7,182 nt of DNA from NCBI GenBank assembly GCA_903927495.1, contig CAIYNH010000914.1:1-7182 (forward strand). Direction: 5' to 3'. Positions within the stretch are counted from its first letter, which is position 1. The number at the start of each line of letters is the position of its first letter. The position numbers and the translations under genes were made by a program. Source of the DNA: an uncultured beta proteobacterium. Its GTDB lineage: Bacteria; Pseudomonadota; Gammaproteobacteria; Burkholderiales; Burkholderiaceae_C. Positions 1 to 6,624 of this stretch are shown piece by piece. The notes under the pieces were generated by a model that saw only the letters and a program-made list of their open reading frames with translations, was not told the DNA's origin and did no database searches.

Positions 1-27
1 GAACTTTATTGGTTTAATTTATATTTT

Positions 28-1020
28 CTAAACGGCCATTTGAGCAGTTATCGCGGGATGATGAACGTAGCCCTCAAGAGAAAAGTCACTTGGTTCAACC
101 TTTTCTATCCACTCCGGCTCGTATTTCCCAGAAATCCTATAATCCGGAATGCGATCTGAAAGTATTAGTTTAGGAGCTGGGAAGGGGGTCCGAGTGAGTT
201 GTTCCTGAAGCATTGCAACGTGACCCTCGTAAATATGCGCATCCCCAATAAAATATGTGAACCATCGAGGTGTGTATCCGGTTAACCTTCCAAATAAGTG
301 AAGCAGTGCCGCGCCTTCAGTCAAATTGAATGGTGTGCCTAAGCCAACGTCATTACTTCGAATGTACAGGCAAAGCGAAATTTCTTGGCTAGATTGGTTT
401 ATTAAAAATTGGTAAAGCAAATGGCACGGTGGTAAAGCCATTTCCTCAATTTGAGCCCAATTCCACCCATGGAATAGTATTCTGCGATCTCCTGGATTGC
501 TGATAATTGTGTCAAGACAATGACGGAGTTGGTCAACTGCTTTGTAAAGCAGAACACTCCCGGTTTCTGATGAGCTGACTTCGCTGTTCACTATTCCCAA
601 TTGTTGGTACCCACGTGCTAACGCGTCAGCTACCTGCGCCTGCGCGCTTGATTGACGCAAATCAATTAATTTGTACGCTGGCCATTGCCGCCATTGAACG
701 CCATATACGGAACCGAGGTCATCGGTTTGCAAACGATAAGGATTGGCCAACCATTGCACATTTTCATTTGCATTTTGATCCCAAACTTTGCACCCGAGCT
801 CTCTAAAGTCAGCCGCACTCCGATATCCTCGAATAAATCCAATCATCTCGCCGACAGCAGACTTGAAGGCCAATTTCTTGGTGGTTATAGCGGGAAATCC
901 TTCTTGCAAATCAAATTTGAGCATCGCTCCTGAAATGCTAAGTGTTCGCTGCGCCGTTCGGTTCTCTTGCCAGCTTCCGGTGTCGAAAATGCTTTGAACT
1001 AAGTCTTTGTACTGTTTCAT
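28..1020 (-). CDS. thyA: Thymidylate synthase, long (Pseudomonas-like) form, probably acquired
   Basis: Cytosolic enzyme that methylates dUMP to dTMP using methylene-tetrahydrofolate. The 330-residue product keeps every key residue expected of the family: Arg21 in the N-terminal phosphate loop, Glu58, Trp80, Tyr106, the Arg179-Arg180 pair, catalytic Cys199 in ALPPCH, Arg221 and Asp224 in IRSNDVGLG, Asn232 in PFNLTEG, and His262/Tyr264 in GDAHIYEGH. Asn232 is the residue that selects dUMP; dCMP hydroxymethylases have Asp there, so dUMP is the expected substrate. It is longer than the usual ~264-residue enzyme mainly through about 45 extra residues near 115-160, as I recall for Pseudomonas ThyA, which it also resembles in wording ([18 protein letters not shown]). 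The ATG at 1018-1020 starts the conserved MKQY; no strong Shine-Dalgarno is visible. A sampled stretch (361-420) has 19 G/C of 60, against 35 of 60 at 4141-4200. It lies just downstream of a broken second thyA and probably supplies the cell's dTMP. Family certain; transfer is inference. Confidence 0.95.
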   Translation of the reverse strand: MKQYKDLVQSIFDTGSWQENRTAQRTLSISGAMLKFDLQEGFPAITTKKLAFKSAVGEMIGFIRGYRSAADFRELGCKVWDQNANENVQWLANPYRLQTDDLGSVYGVQWRQWPAYKLIDLRQSSAQAQVADALARGYQQLGIVNSEVSSSETGSVLLYKAVDQLRHCLDTIISNPGDRRILFHGWNWAQIEEMALPPCHLLYQFLINQSSQEISLCLYIRSNDVGLGTPFNLTEGAALLHLFGRLTGYTPRWFTYFIGDAHIYEGHVAMLQEQLTRTPFPAPKLILSDRIPDYRISGKYEPEWIEKVEPSDFSLEGYVHHPAITAQMAV

Positions 1021-1216
1021 GGTTTGTGCTGGTAAATTGCCGTAACTTTAAACCAAGAGGGTACGACCTGCGAATTCATTGGAAATTGTTAACCCGTTGC
1101 ATTCAGCTCCAAATGCATGATTGAATTTGATGTGGTTCTTGTCTATGCAGGCTGTTTGCATATAGCCACGAGCATCAAAAAGCTATATTTCATTAGGGTC
1201 AGTGCTATGTAGACAG
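1021..1216. other. Gene-free junction between intact thyA and broken thyA
   Basis: No credible reading frame on either strand. The minus-strand frames just past 1240 show no trace of the missing thymidylate synthase C-terminus (no PFNIASYALL-like stretch), so this is not simply a frameshifted tail. It must hold the promoter of the downstream 330-residue thyA if that gene is transcribed on its own. The best candidate I can see is weak: TTCGCA, 16 bases, then TTTAAA on the minus strand, ending about 30 bases before the ATG. I saw no tRNA, insertion-sequence end or clear integron attC. Confidence 0.5.
1141..1214. repeat. Cluster of short nested inverted repeats
   Basis: Three overlapping perfect inverted repeats are visible. 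GTCTA (1141-1145) pairs with TAGAC (1210-1214). TATGCA (1144-1149) pairs with TGCATA (1157-1162). ATATAGC (1160-1166) pairs with GCTATAT (1182-1188). Arms are only 5 to 7 bases, so chance is a real possibility in AT-rich DNA. They lie in the gene-free stretch between the two thyA copies and could be a recombination scar, a weak terminator for the old operon, or nothing. The GTTRRRY/RYYYAAC boxes of an attC site are not present. Confidence 0.35.
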
Positions 1217-1794
1217 TTAGTGAATGTGACGAAGAAACCCTACGCCTAGAAAAATATCGGCGCTGTGCTGGTAAAGCTGGCAACTCAATTGACCTTTTTC
1301 GCCGGGTACCTCTGCGGGAGCTACATAAAACTGGAAAAAAGCGTGGCACGGCATCAGTGCCATTTTGTCGAGATCCGCCACGTTCCGGGCGCTGACGATG
1401 ATGCGACGTGAATCAGGGTTCGTTTGGAGTACCTTGATGACTTCGGCGATCTGGTCAATGTGACCACCGTCGGGTTTCGGCCAACTGCGCCATTGCACGC
1501 CGTAAACTGGCACCAAATCGCCGATTTCGGGGTTGGCCCATTCGTCCCAGATCGACACGCCGCGCTCTTTCAGCCAATTGTTGTTGGATGAGCCGGTCAG
1601 GAACCACAATAACTCCTGAATGATGGAGCGTAGATGCACCTTTTTAGTGGTTACCAACGGGAAACCTTCATTCAAATCAAAGCGCATTTGGTAACCAAAG
1701 ACACTTTTGGTGCCTGTGCGGTCAGCCTTGAATACACCGTGGGTTTCACGTGACGCAGAAAGTCTTCGTATTGAGAACGGATGGGGTGGAGCAT
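1217..1794 (-). pseudogene. thyA: Broken resident thymidylate synthase (5' two thirds, several lesions)
   Basis: Remnant of the standard Burkholderiales thymidylate synthase. The original start is the ATG at 1792-1794, which gives [17 protein letters not shown]; the frame is then lost at 1744-1746, where AAA probably replaces AAAA, and resumes as [19 protein letters not shown] replaces the family's DRTGTGTKS, a 6-base loss near 1709-1717 in the phosphate loop. The conserved SAWN reads SARN (TGG to CGG, 1385-1387). The phosphate-binding Arg of QRSAD (Arg166 in E. coli) is His (1265-1267). The catalytic Cys in MPCHAFFQF (1346-1348) is intact. Similarity stops after DIFLGV at 1241; seven unrelated residues follow to TAA at 1217-1219, so roughly the last 95-100 residues (nucleotide and folate sites, C-terminus) are absent. 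It lies 48 bases after the FAD oxidase gene on the same strand, as its former operon partner. A product starting upstream at 1846 would be a frame artefact. Not functional with high confidence. Confidence 0.93.
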
Positions 1795-1842
1795 TTTTTC
1801 GTTTTGGGGTTGAAGCTTGGGCAATGGTGCACGTTTTAACCA

Positions 1843-3276
1843 TCAAAGCTTGACCACCCGTCCGGGATTCATCAGGTTCAATGGGTCTAGCGCATGTTTG
1901 ATGTCTCGCATCAGTTTCAGTGCCACGGGGGATTTGTAGCGGGGCAGCTGATCCACTTTGAGGCTACCCACACCGTGCTCAGCCGAAATGGAGCCGCCAA
2001 AGCTCTTGACCGAATCAAATACCAGGGTGTTGACTTGAGCTTCGTGGGCACGTAAAAACTCAATAGCCTCCATGCCGGCGGGGGCCTGCACGTTGTAGTG
2101 CAAATTGCCATCACCCAAATGACCAAAATTGACCAGCCTTACGCCGGCAATGGCAGATTCAAGCAATGCATCCGTGACGCGCACAAATTCAGGTATCGCA
2201 GACACTGGCAATGAGATGTCATGCTTGATGTTGAGACCTTCTTGCGCCTGCGCGAGCGGAATACTTTCGCGGATTTGCCACAGTGCTTTGGTTTGCATCA
2301 GGCTTTCAGCGACCACCGCATCGCTCACGCAACCCTGATTCAATGCCAATTCGAGCAAGCCTTCAAATTGTATGCGGGCATGAAATTCGGACTCGTGGTC
2401 AGAGTTTTCCATTAGCACGCAGTAAGGACAGTCGCGGTACAGCGGAATGCGCAAACTGGGGAAATGCTTTTCCACCAAACTTAATGCAATTTGGCCCATG
2501 GTTTCAAAACCGGTCAAGCCGGCACCCAGATGGCGGTGTGCCAAGTTCAGCAGGTTTACAGCGGCATCCAGTGTTGGCACCGCCACCCATGCGGTCAGTC
2601 TCGCCGCCGGCAGTGGGTAAAGGCGAACGGTGGCCGCCGTAATGATGCCCAGCGTACCTTCAGAGCCGATAAACAAATGGCGCAAGTCATAGCCGGTATT
2701 GTCTTTGCGCAGGCCACTCAGTCCGTGCCACACCTCACCTTGGGCGGTGACCACTTCCAGTCCCAGGCATAAATCACGGGTATTGCCATAACGCACGACC
2801 TGCGTGCCTCCAGCGTTGGTGCCCAGATTGCCACCGATGGTGCAGGAACCCTCGGCAGCCAGACTCAAAGGGAAGAGAAACCCCTCGATGGAAGCTCGTT
2901 CTTGCAGGGTTTGAAGAATGCAGCCTGCCTCCACGGTCATGGTCAGGTTGGCTGCGTCGAGGCTGCGTATTGCATTTTGGCGTTGCAGACTCAGTATGAT
3001 TTGCTGGCCTGAGACATCGGGAGTGGAGCCCACCACCAGTCCGGTATTGCCGCCCTGAGCCACGATACTGAGGCCGCTGTCGGGATGTTTGGCACGGAAA
3101 CTTGCGCAGACTTCGACGACCCGGGCAACCTCGTCGGTGCTGGCAGGGCGCACCACGGCCAGTGCCTTACCAAAACTTCGTTTGCGCCAGTCCTGAGTCC
3201 AGGCACTCAAGTCGCCATCGGTCAGAACGTGGTTTTTGCCCACAATTTGCTTGAGTTCGGAGAGCAGGGTTTGCAT
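1843..3276 (-). CDS. FAD-linked oxidase, GlcD / D-2-hydroxyacid dehydrogenase type
   Basis: A 477-residue flavoprotein of the VAO/PCMH family, expected to oxidise a D-2-hydroxyacid (D-lactate, D-2-hydroxyglutarate or glycolate class) and pass electrons to an acceptor such as quinone. The FAD domain spans about residues 38-222, with [14 protein letters not shown] near 73-86, [10 protein letters not shown] at 148-157 and [12 protein letters not shown] at 202-213. The C-terminal oxidase domain carries Arg336 in WQIRESIP, Lys351 in IKHDISLP, His386 and His393 in [11 protein letters not shown], and Glu433-His434 in SAEHGVG. These match the substrate- and metal-binding residues known from D-2-hydroxyglutarate dehydrogenase. 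From memory that enzyme has a Thr four residues after the Arg; here it is Pro340, so I do not fix the substrate. No signal peptide or membrane segment is seen. Length is normal. The start ATG (3274-3276) lies 15 bases after the DUF2069 stop, indicating one operon; the broken thyA follows. Family sure, substrate unknown. Confidence 0.9.
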   Translation of the reverse strand: MQTLLSELKQIVGKNHVLTDGDLSAWTQDWRKRSFGKALAVVRPASTDEVARVVEVCASFRAKHPDSGLSIVAQGGNTGLVVGSTPDVSGQQIILSLQRQNAIRSLDAANLTMTVEAGCILQTLQERASIEGFLFPLSLAAEGSCTIGGNLGTNAGGTQVVRYGNTRDLCLGLEVVTAQGEVWHGLSGLRKDNTGYDLRHLFIGSEGTLGIITAATVRLYPLPAARLTAWVAVPTLDAAVNLLNLAHRHLGAGLTGFETMGQIALSLVEKHFPSLRIPLYRDCPYCVLMENSDHESEFHARIQFEGLLELALNQGCVSDAVVAESLMQTKALWQIRESIPLAQAQEGLNIKHDISLPVSAIPEFVRVTDALLESAIAGVRLVNFGHLGDGNLHYNVQAPAGMEAIEFLRAHEAQVNTLVFDSVKSFGGSISAEHGVGSLKVDQLPRYKSPVALKLMRDIKHALDPLNLMNPGRVVKL

Positions 3277-3291
3277 GGCTGTAGGCTTTGG

Positions 3292-3714
3292 TTATTCTGG
3301 GCTGGAGCTAGGGGGCAGAGCAACTGTGTTTTTCAGGCGTAGCCGCACGTGCATGACACACGCGATAAACAAGGTGAGACACAGAAAAACTTCCATCATC
3401 GCCAGGTAATTGCCAGGAACTTTGTCGCTGTAGGAGCGCACGGCCCCTTCAGTGAAGTACAGCCACACCACCAGACTGACCCAACGGTAGGTGTACATAC
3501 GGTTTTTCAGCAAACCTGCTAATGGCAGGCACAGCGGCAGGACTTTCAATGCCAACCAGGAGCCGCCAGGTCGAATGGGTGCCCATAGGAGTTCCCATCC
3601 AAGGTTCAGGGCAATCAACCCGATCAAACTGCCGACTGCCAACAGACGGGTTGCATTAACCCAGCGCGGGGCTGGTGCAGGGGGGCTGGAAAAAGTCTTT
3701 TGTGTAGGGTTCAT
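3292..3714 (-). CDS. DUF2069 family inner membrane protein
   Basis: A 140-residue, very hydrophobic protein with about four membrane helices near residues 22-44, 52-69, 75-93 and 103-122. A Pro-rich N-terminal tail (SSPPAPAPR) and a short polar C-terminus flank them. The pattern, with the motif MYTYRWVSLVVWLYFTEG in the third helix, matches the DUF2069 proteins of betaproteobacteria. No biochemical role is established and I assign none. I chose the ATG at 3712-3714 because its product has the usual DUF2069 length; a longer frame starting at 3756 would overlap the divergent membrane-protein gene. It is probably the first gene of an operon with the FAD oxidase, 15 bases downstream. As I recall, Burkholderiales genomes often place a wrbA-like quinone oxidoreductase between this gene and yihY; none is present here. 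Confidence 0.82.
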   Translation of the reverse strand: MNPTQKTFSSPPAPAPRWVNATRLLAVGSLIGLIALNLGWELLWAPIRPGGSWLALKVLPLCLPLAGLLKNRMYTYRWVSLVVWLYFTEGAVRSYSDKVPGNYLAMMEVFLCLTLFIACVMHVRLRLKNTVALPPSSSPE

Positions 3715-3723
3715 GTCGGTGGC

Positions 3724-3750
3724 ATCATAGCGGCCATGAATTTGTCCCAA
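3724..3750 (-). promoter_or_regulatory. Possible promoter for the DUF2069-FAD oxidase operon
   Basis: On the minus strand TTGGGA (3745-3750) is followed after 15 bases by TATGAT (3724-3729), which matches the -10 consensus at five of six bases. The -35 match is four of six and the spacer is shorter than ideal. If used, transcription would begin only a few bases before the DUF2069 ATG, giving a nearly leaderless mRNA, and the promoter would overlap the first codons of the divergent gene. Weak evidence. Confidence 0.25.
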
Positions 3751-4995
3751 CTTCAACCTATTGAAAATCCTTTGATTCCTTCAACATGGCACCAGCGCTT
3801 GCAGATTTTATTAGCCAATTTGTCCCACTTTCCTTGGAGAAATACGGCGCACACCTTGCGTGAGCGGTTTTCGCAGGATCGATTGGGTCTCACCGCCAGC
3901 AGTTTGACCTTCACCACCACCATCGCTCTGGTGCCGATGGTGACGGTTGCGCTAGCCGTGTTCACGGCCTTTCCGATGTTTGCTAAGTTTCAGGACGTAT
4001 TGCAAAAGTGGCTGCTGGAGAGTCTGGTTCCTGACAGTATCGCCCGCCAGGTGTTGGGTTATCTGACTCAGTTTTCGGGCAAGGCCAGTAAGCTTGGCGG
4101 AGCGGGACTGGCGGTGCTGTTCGTGACGGCATTGACCCTGATTTTGACCATCGATCGCACCCTCAATGGCATCTGGCGGGTGCGTAACCCCAGGCCCTTG
4201 GGACAACGGGTGCTGGTCTACTGGGCGGCCATGACCTTGGGGCCCTTGCTGCTGGGTGTTAGTCTGACACTTACCTCGTATGCCATTTCTGCATCCAAAG
4301 GTCTTGTTGGGGTCATGCCCGGTGGTGTGCAGTTGCTGTTGGATGTCATTCAATTTTTTCTGATGGCTTGGGGCATGGCTGGGCTTTACCACTATGTGCC
4401 CAATACACACGTGCGCTGGGCACATGCCTGGGTCGGTGGGTTGTTTGTGTCGGCTGGTTTCGAACTGGCAAAAAAGCTGCTGGTGATTTACCTGGGCAAT
4501 GTGCCAACTTATTCGGTTCTATACGGTGCCTTTGCCACGGTGCCGATTTTGCTGATCTGGATTTACGTGGCCTGGGTGATTGTGTTGCTGGGCGCTGTCA
4601 TCACGGCGTATTTGCCCAGTTTGCTGTCTGGTGTGCAGCGTCGTGTACGCGCCCATGGCTGGCAGTTTTTGTTGGCACTGGAGTCGTTACAGCGCTTGGA
4701 TCAGGCCCGCGAAGACTCGATAAAGGGCTTGACCATGCCGCATTTGACGCAATTGCTTGGAGTGGATGCGTTGCAGCTTGAGCCAGTACTCGAAACTCTG
4801 GTTGAGATCGACTGGATCGGACTCTTGCAGGAAGAACTCGGGGATGCGACGGCGCGCTATGTTTTGCTGGTTGATCCTGATGTCACACCTCTAGCTCCTT
4901 TATTTGGCGCGCTCTTGTTGCAACAGGAACCCAGCACCGAGAATTTATGGAAAAAAGGTCAGTGGAGCTTGATGGAATTGCGTGACGCACTATGA
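3736..4995 (+). CDS. YihY/BrkB family inner membrane protein
   Basis: A 419-residue integral membrane protein of the BrkB/YihY family, once mislabelled ribonuclease BN. About six membrane helices fall near residues 58-80, 121-145, 160-184, 198-220, 228-250 and 263-292. Family hallmarks are the ASSLTFTTTIALVPMVTV stretch in helix 1, NGIWRVRNPRP after helix 2, YHYVPNTHVRW between helices 4 and 5, and YGAFATVPILLIWIYVAW in the last helix. After the membrane core, residues about 300-419 form a soluble C-terminal extension that may be winged-helix-like, as in longer proteobacterial members. The molecular function of the family is not settled; transport or envelope roles have been suggested. The ATG at 3736 gives MNLSQLQPIENP; an in-frame TTG at 3700 would reach back into the DUF2069 gene and is less likely. 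No strong Shine-Dalgarno is visible. It is divergent from DUF2069 and convergent with thiD. Confidence 0.88.
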   Translation: MNLSQLQPIENPLIPSTWHQRLQILLANLSHFPWRNTAHTLRERFSQDRLGLTASSLTFTTTIALVPMVTVALAVFTAFPMFAKFQDVLQKWLLESLVPDSIARQVLGYLTQFSGKASKLGGAGLAVLFVTALTLILTIDRTLNGIWRVRNPRPLGQRVLVYWAAMTLGPLLLGVSLTLTSYAISASKGLVGVMPGGVQLLLDVIQFFLMAWGMAGLYHYVPNTHVRWAHAWVGGLFVSAGFELAKKLLVIYLGNVPTYSVLYGAFATVPILLIWIYVAWVIVLLGAVITAYLPSLLSGVQRRVRAHGWQFLLALESLQRLDQAREDSIKGLTMPHLTQLLGVDALQLEPVLETLVEIDWIGLLQEELGDATARYVLLVDPDVTPLAPLFGALLLQQEPSTENLWKKGQWSLMELRDAL

Positions 4996-5032
4996 ATTTG
5001 AGACCAAAATACGCCAAGAAATAGACTAATCT

Positions 5033-5050
5033 GAATGCCAATCGGCATTC
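5033..5050. terminator. Perfect hairpin between convergent yihY and thiD, possible two-way terminator
   Basis: GAATGCC (5033-5039) and GGCATTC (5044-5050) form a perfect 7-bp stem around the loop AATC. It lies 37 bases after the yihY stop and 54 bases after the thiD stop, where convergent genes often share a terminator. Neither side has a proper run of T; the minus-strand side (AGATTAGTCTATTTC) is the more T-rich. So it may be an imperfect intrinsic terminator or only an mRNA 3'-end stabiliser. Confidence 0.4.
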
Positions 5051-5104
5051 GATCTGGAATTTGTCCAGTGCTCCAACGGTTCTATGAGTTGTATTTGGGG
5101 CGGC

Positions 5105-5956
5105 TCATCCGATCTCAGCGGAAGTTCTGATACGCATGGCTACGGGGGAAAAACCGTGGTTTAACGGACCGCTACCATGACCAGTACTTACCGTAGCACC
5201 CGCTTGCAAGGCTTCTCGTACAAAGGCGCGTGCGCTCATTACCGCGTCGACCAAGGTGCTTCCAAGCGCCAGGTGGGCAGCTATGGCGCTTGAAAGTGTA
5301 CAACCGGTGCCGTGAGTATTTGGGCTGTGAATGCGGGGTGCTTCCATCCAAAGTGGCTTATCCAGGTGCGTCATCAGCAAATCAATCACCACATTGCCCG
5401 GCAAATGACCACCCTTTAGCAAGACAGCATGCGCGCCCTTCTCCAGCAACGTTTGGGCGGCGCGCGCCATTTCTTGTGCAGATTGCAAGGGGTAGCCAAC
5501 CAGCAACGCTGCTTCATCTAAATTTGGTGTGATGACACAAGCTCTGGGAAATAATTCTTGCACCAGCACATTGATGGCAGTGTCGTCAATCAACACAGCG
5601 CCGCTGGTTGCCACCATGACTGGGTCAAACACCACGTTTTTCAGCTTGTGCCGGTCAATAGCTTGTGCCACCGTTAGCACTATGTCGGGAGCGTGCAACA
5701 TGCCAATCTTGACCGCATCGGCACCAATGTCTTCGATCACCGCGTCAATCTGGTCACGCAACATGGCTGGCGGTACAGCATGAATGGATCGAACGCCGCA
5801 GGTGTTTTGGGCTGTAAGTGCAGTAACAGCAGTCATGCCAAAGCAGCCCAGTGCCGAGATTGTTTTCAGGTCAGCCTGAATGCCGGCACCACCACCACTG
5901 TCAGAGCCGGCAATAGACAAAACGCGTGGGTAGTGCAATCGTGTTAGTTGATTCAT
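5105..5956 (-). CDS. thiD: Hydroxymethylpyrimidine / phosphomethylpyrimidine kinase
   Basis: Ribokinase-fold cytosolic kinase that phosphorylates 4-amino-5-hydroxymethyl-2-methylpyrimidine and then its monophosphate, making HMP-PP for thiamin synthesis. The 283-residue product has the N-terminal substrate motif AGSDSGGGAGIQADLKT (16-32), TALTAQNT (45-52) with the pyrimidine-binding Gln50, DPVM (111-114), ITPN (142-145), and the anion-hole/catalytic motif HGTGC (215-219) with Cys219. It ends with the usual GHGSGPLNH. Length is normal. I chose the ATG at 5954-5956 because it overlaps the thiE stop as ATGA and sits directly before the conserved RVLSIAGSDS; the frame is open back to 6007, but that would add 17 residues lying inside thiE. 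No Shine-Dalgarno precedes the ATG, which fits translational coupling. Last gene of the thiM-thiE-thiD operon. Confidence 0.96.
   Translation of the reverse strand: MNQLTRLHYPRVLSIAGSDSGGGAGIQADLKTISALGCFGMTAVTALTAQNTCGVRSIHAVPPAMLRDQIDAVIEDIGADAVKIGMLHAPDIVLTVAQAIDRHKLKNVVFDPVMVATSGAVLIDDTAINVLVQELFPRACVITPNLDEAALLVGYPLQSAQEMARAAQTLLEKGAHAVLLKGGHLPGNVVIDLLMTHLDKPLWMEAPRIHSPNTHGTGCTLSSAIAAHLALGSTLVDAVMSARAFVREALQAGATVSTGHGSGPLNHGFSPVAMRIRTSAEIG
5953..5956 (-). promoter_or_regulatory. ATGA stop-start overlap, thiE/thiD
   Basis: The thiE TGA (5953-5955) overlaps the thiD ATG (5954-5956). With no Shine-Dalgarno ahead of thiD, ribosomes ending thiE probably re-start here, holding the two products in a fixed ratio. 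Confidence 0.8.
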
Positions 5957-6624
5957 GATGAATGTTGCAAACGAAGGATATTTCTGAATGATTTTGCCGC
6001 CGCACATGGGTCAGCGACTGCGCACAAGGCACTGACCACGGCCAGGCCATCAGCTCCGGCTGCCAGTACCTCTTGTGCATTCGAAAGATGGATGCCGCCG
6101 ATGGCTACCAAGGGCAAAGTGGTCATCGTGCGGACTTGCCGCAACCCAGATAAACCCCAGGGCGTGGCAATATCTTTTTTGGTGGGGGTTTCAAAAATTG
6201 GACTTACACCCAAATAGTCCACCGGCAAGTGCGCGCTGCACTTTACATCATCAAGTGTCTCGACGGACCAGCCGATGAAAACATCAGGCGGCAGCAAGCG
6301 CCGCGCCACTTCAACAGGCATGTCGGATTGGCCCAAATGCACACCATGTGCACCACAAGCCAAAGCAATATCAATGCGGTCATTGATCACCAACGCAATG
6401 CCAAGCGGTGACAGCAACTCCTTTAACGCAATGGACTGTGCTAAGAAATCATGGGTATTGAGGTGTTTTTCTCGCAATTGGACGCAAGTAACACCGCCGA
6501 GTACCGCCGCTGCAACCACCTCCTGCAAGCGACGACCTTGTGTACACCCCTGATCGGTGACCAAATAGAGGCGCAGAGCCTCACCAAGTTGATTGAGTCG
6601 AAACTCACAAGGCGCCATACTCAT
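5953..6624 (-). CDS. thiE: Thiamin phosphate synthase
   Basis: TIM-barrel enzyme that couples HMP-PP (from ThiD) with hydroxyethylthiazole phosphate (from ThiM) to give thiamin phosphate and pyrophosphate. The 223-residue product shows YLVTD (20-24), QLREK (49-53) with the pyrophosphate-binding Arg51 and Lys53, the metal-site NDR (81-83), HLGQSD (96-101), the thiazole-phosphate loop [11 protein letters not shown] (141-151), AIGGI (174-178) and VVSAL (196-200). Strand 5 reads IGWSVET where the family usually has IGVS plus a small residue; the Trp is unusual but the Ser is kept. The first ATG (6622-6624) overlaps the thiM stop. A second ATG two codons on (6616-6618) has AAGG at a better distance of 9 bases, so the true start may be either. 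It lies between thiM and thiD with 4-base overlaps on both sides. Confidence 0.96.
   Translation of the reverse strand: MSMAPCEFRLNQLGEALRLYLVTDQGCTQGRRLQEVVAAAVLGGVTCVQLREKHLNTHDFLAQSIALKELLSPLGIALVINDRIDIALACGAHGVHLGQSDMPVEVARRLLPPDVFIGWSVETLDDVKCSAHLPVDYLGVSPIFETPTKKDIATPWGLSGLRQVRTMTTLPLVAIGGIHLSNAQEVLAAGADGLAVVSALCAVADPCAAAKSFRNILRLQHSS
6621..6624 (-). promoter_or_regulatory. ATGA stop-start overlap, thiM/thiE
   Basis: The thiM TGA (6621-6623) overlaps the first thiE ATG (6622-6624). AAGG lies three bases before this ATG and nine before the alternative ATG at 6616-6618. This indicates coupled translation of the kinase and the synthase. Confidence 0.75.

Noticed and set aside
28..1020. 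dCMP hydroxymethylase (phage base-modification enzyme) as an alternative for the long ThyA
   Set aside because: The selecting residue in PFNLTEG is Asn, as in true thymidylate synthases; hydroxymethylases carry Asp there. Overall wording also matches Pseudomonas-type ThyA.
1080..1225. Integron attC site carrying thyA as a cassette
   Set aside because: GTTAAC and GTTAGTG are present but do not fit GTTRRRY, no matching RYYYAAC box is found, and no integrase is visible.
1143..1349. 68-residue minus-strand reading frame across the thyA breakpoint
   Set aside because: It is mostly the thyA remnant read out of frame ([11 protein letters not shown]) plus junction sequence, with no recognisable domain.
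1795..1846. Start of the thyA remnant at 1846, overlapping the FAD oxidase stop (peptide [10 protein letters not shown]...)
   Set aside because: That peptide has no family similarity. The other frame from the ATG at 1792-1794 gives the correct N-terminus up to the frameshift, so the upstream start is an artefact of the shift.
3700..3735. TTG start at 3700 for the yihY-family gene
   Set aside because: It would overlap the start of the divergent DUF2069 gene and adds an unremarkable 12-residue leader; the ATG at 3736 is the simpler choice.
4368..4781. 137-residue plus-strand reading frame inside the yihY-family gene
   Set aside because: Out-of-frame shadow of a well-supported membrane protein; its Cys- and Trp-rich composition reflects shifted hydrophobic codons.
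5957..6007. Upstream start for thiD adding 17 residues (MCGGKIIQ...)
   Set aside because: It lies inside thiE and adds sequence not typical of the family; the ATGA overlap start fits better.
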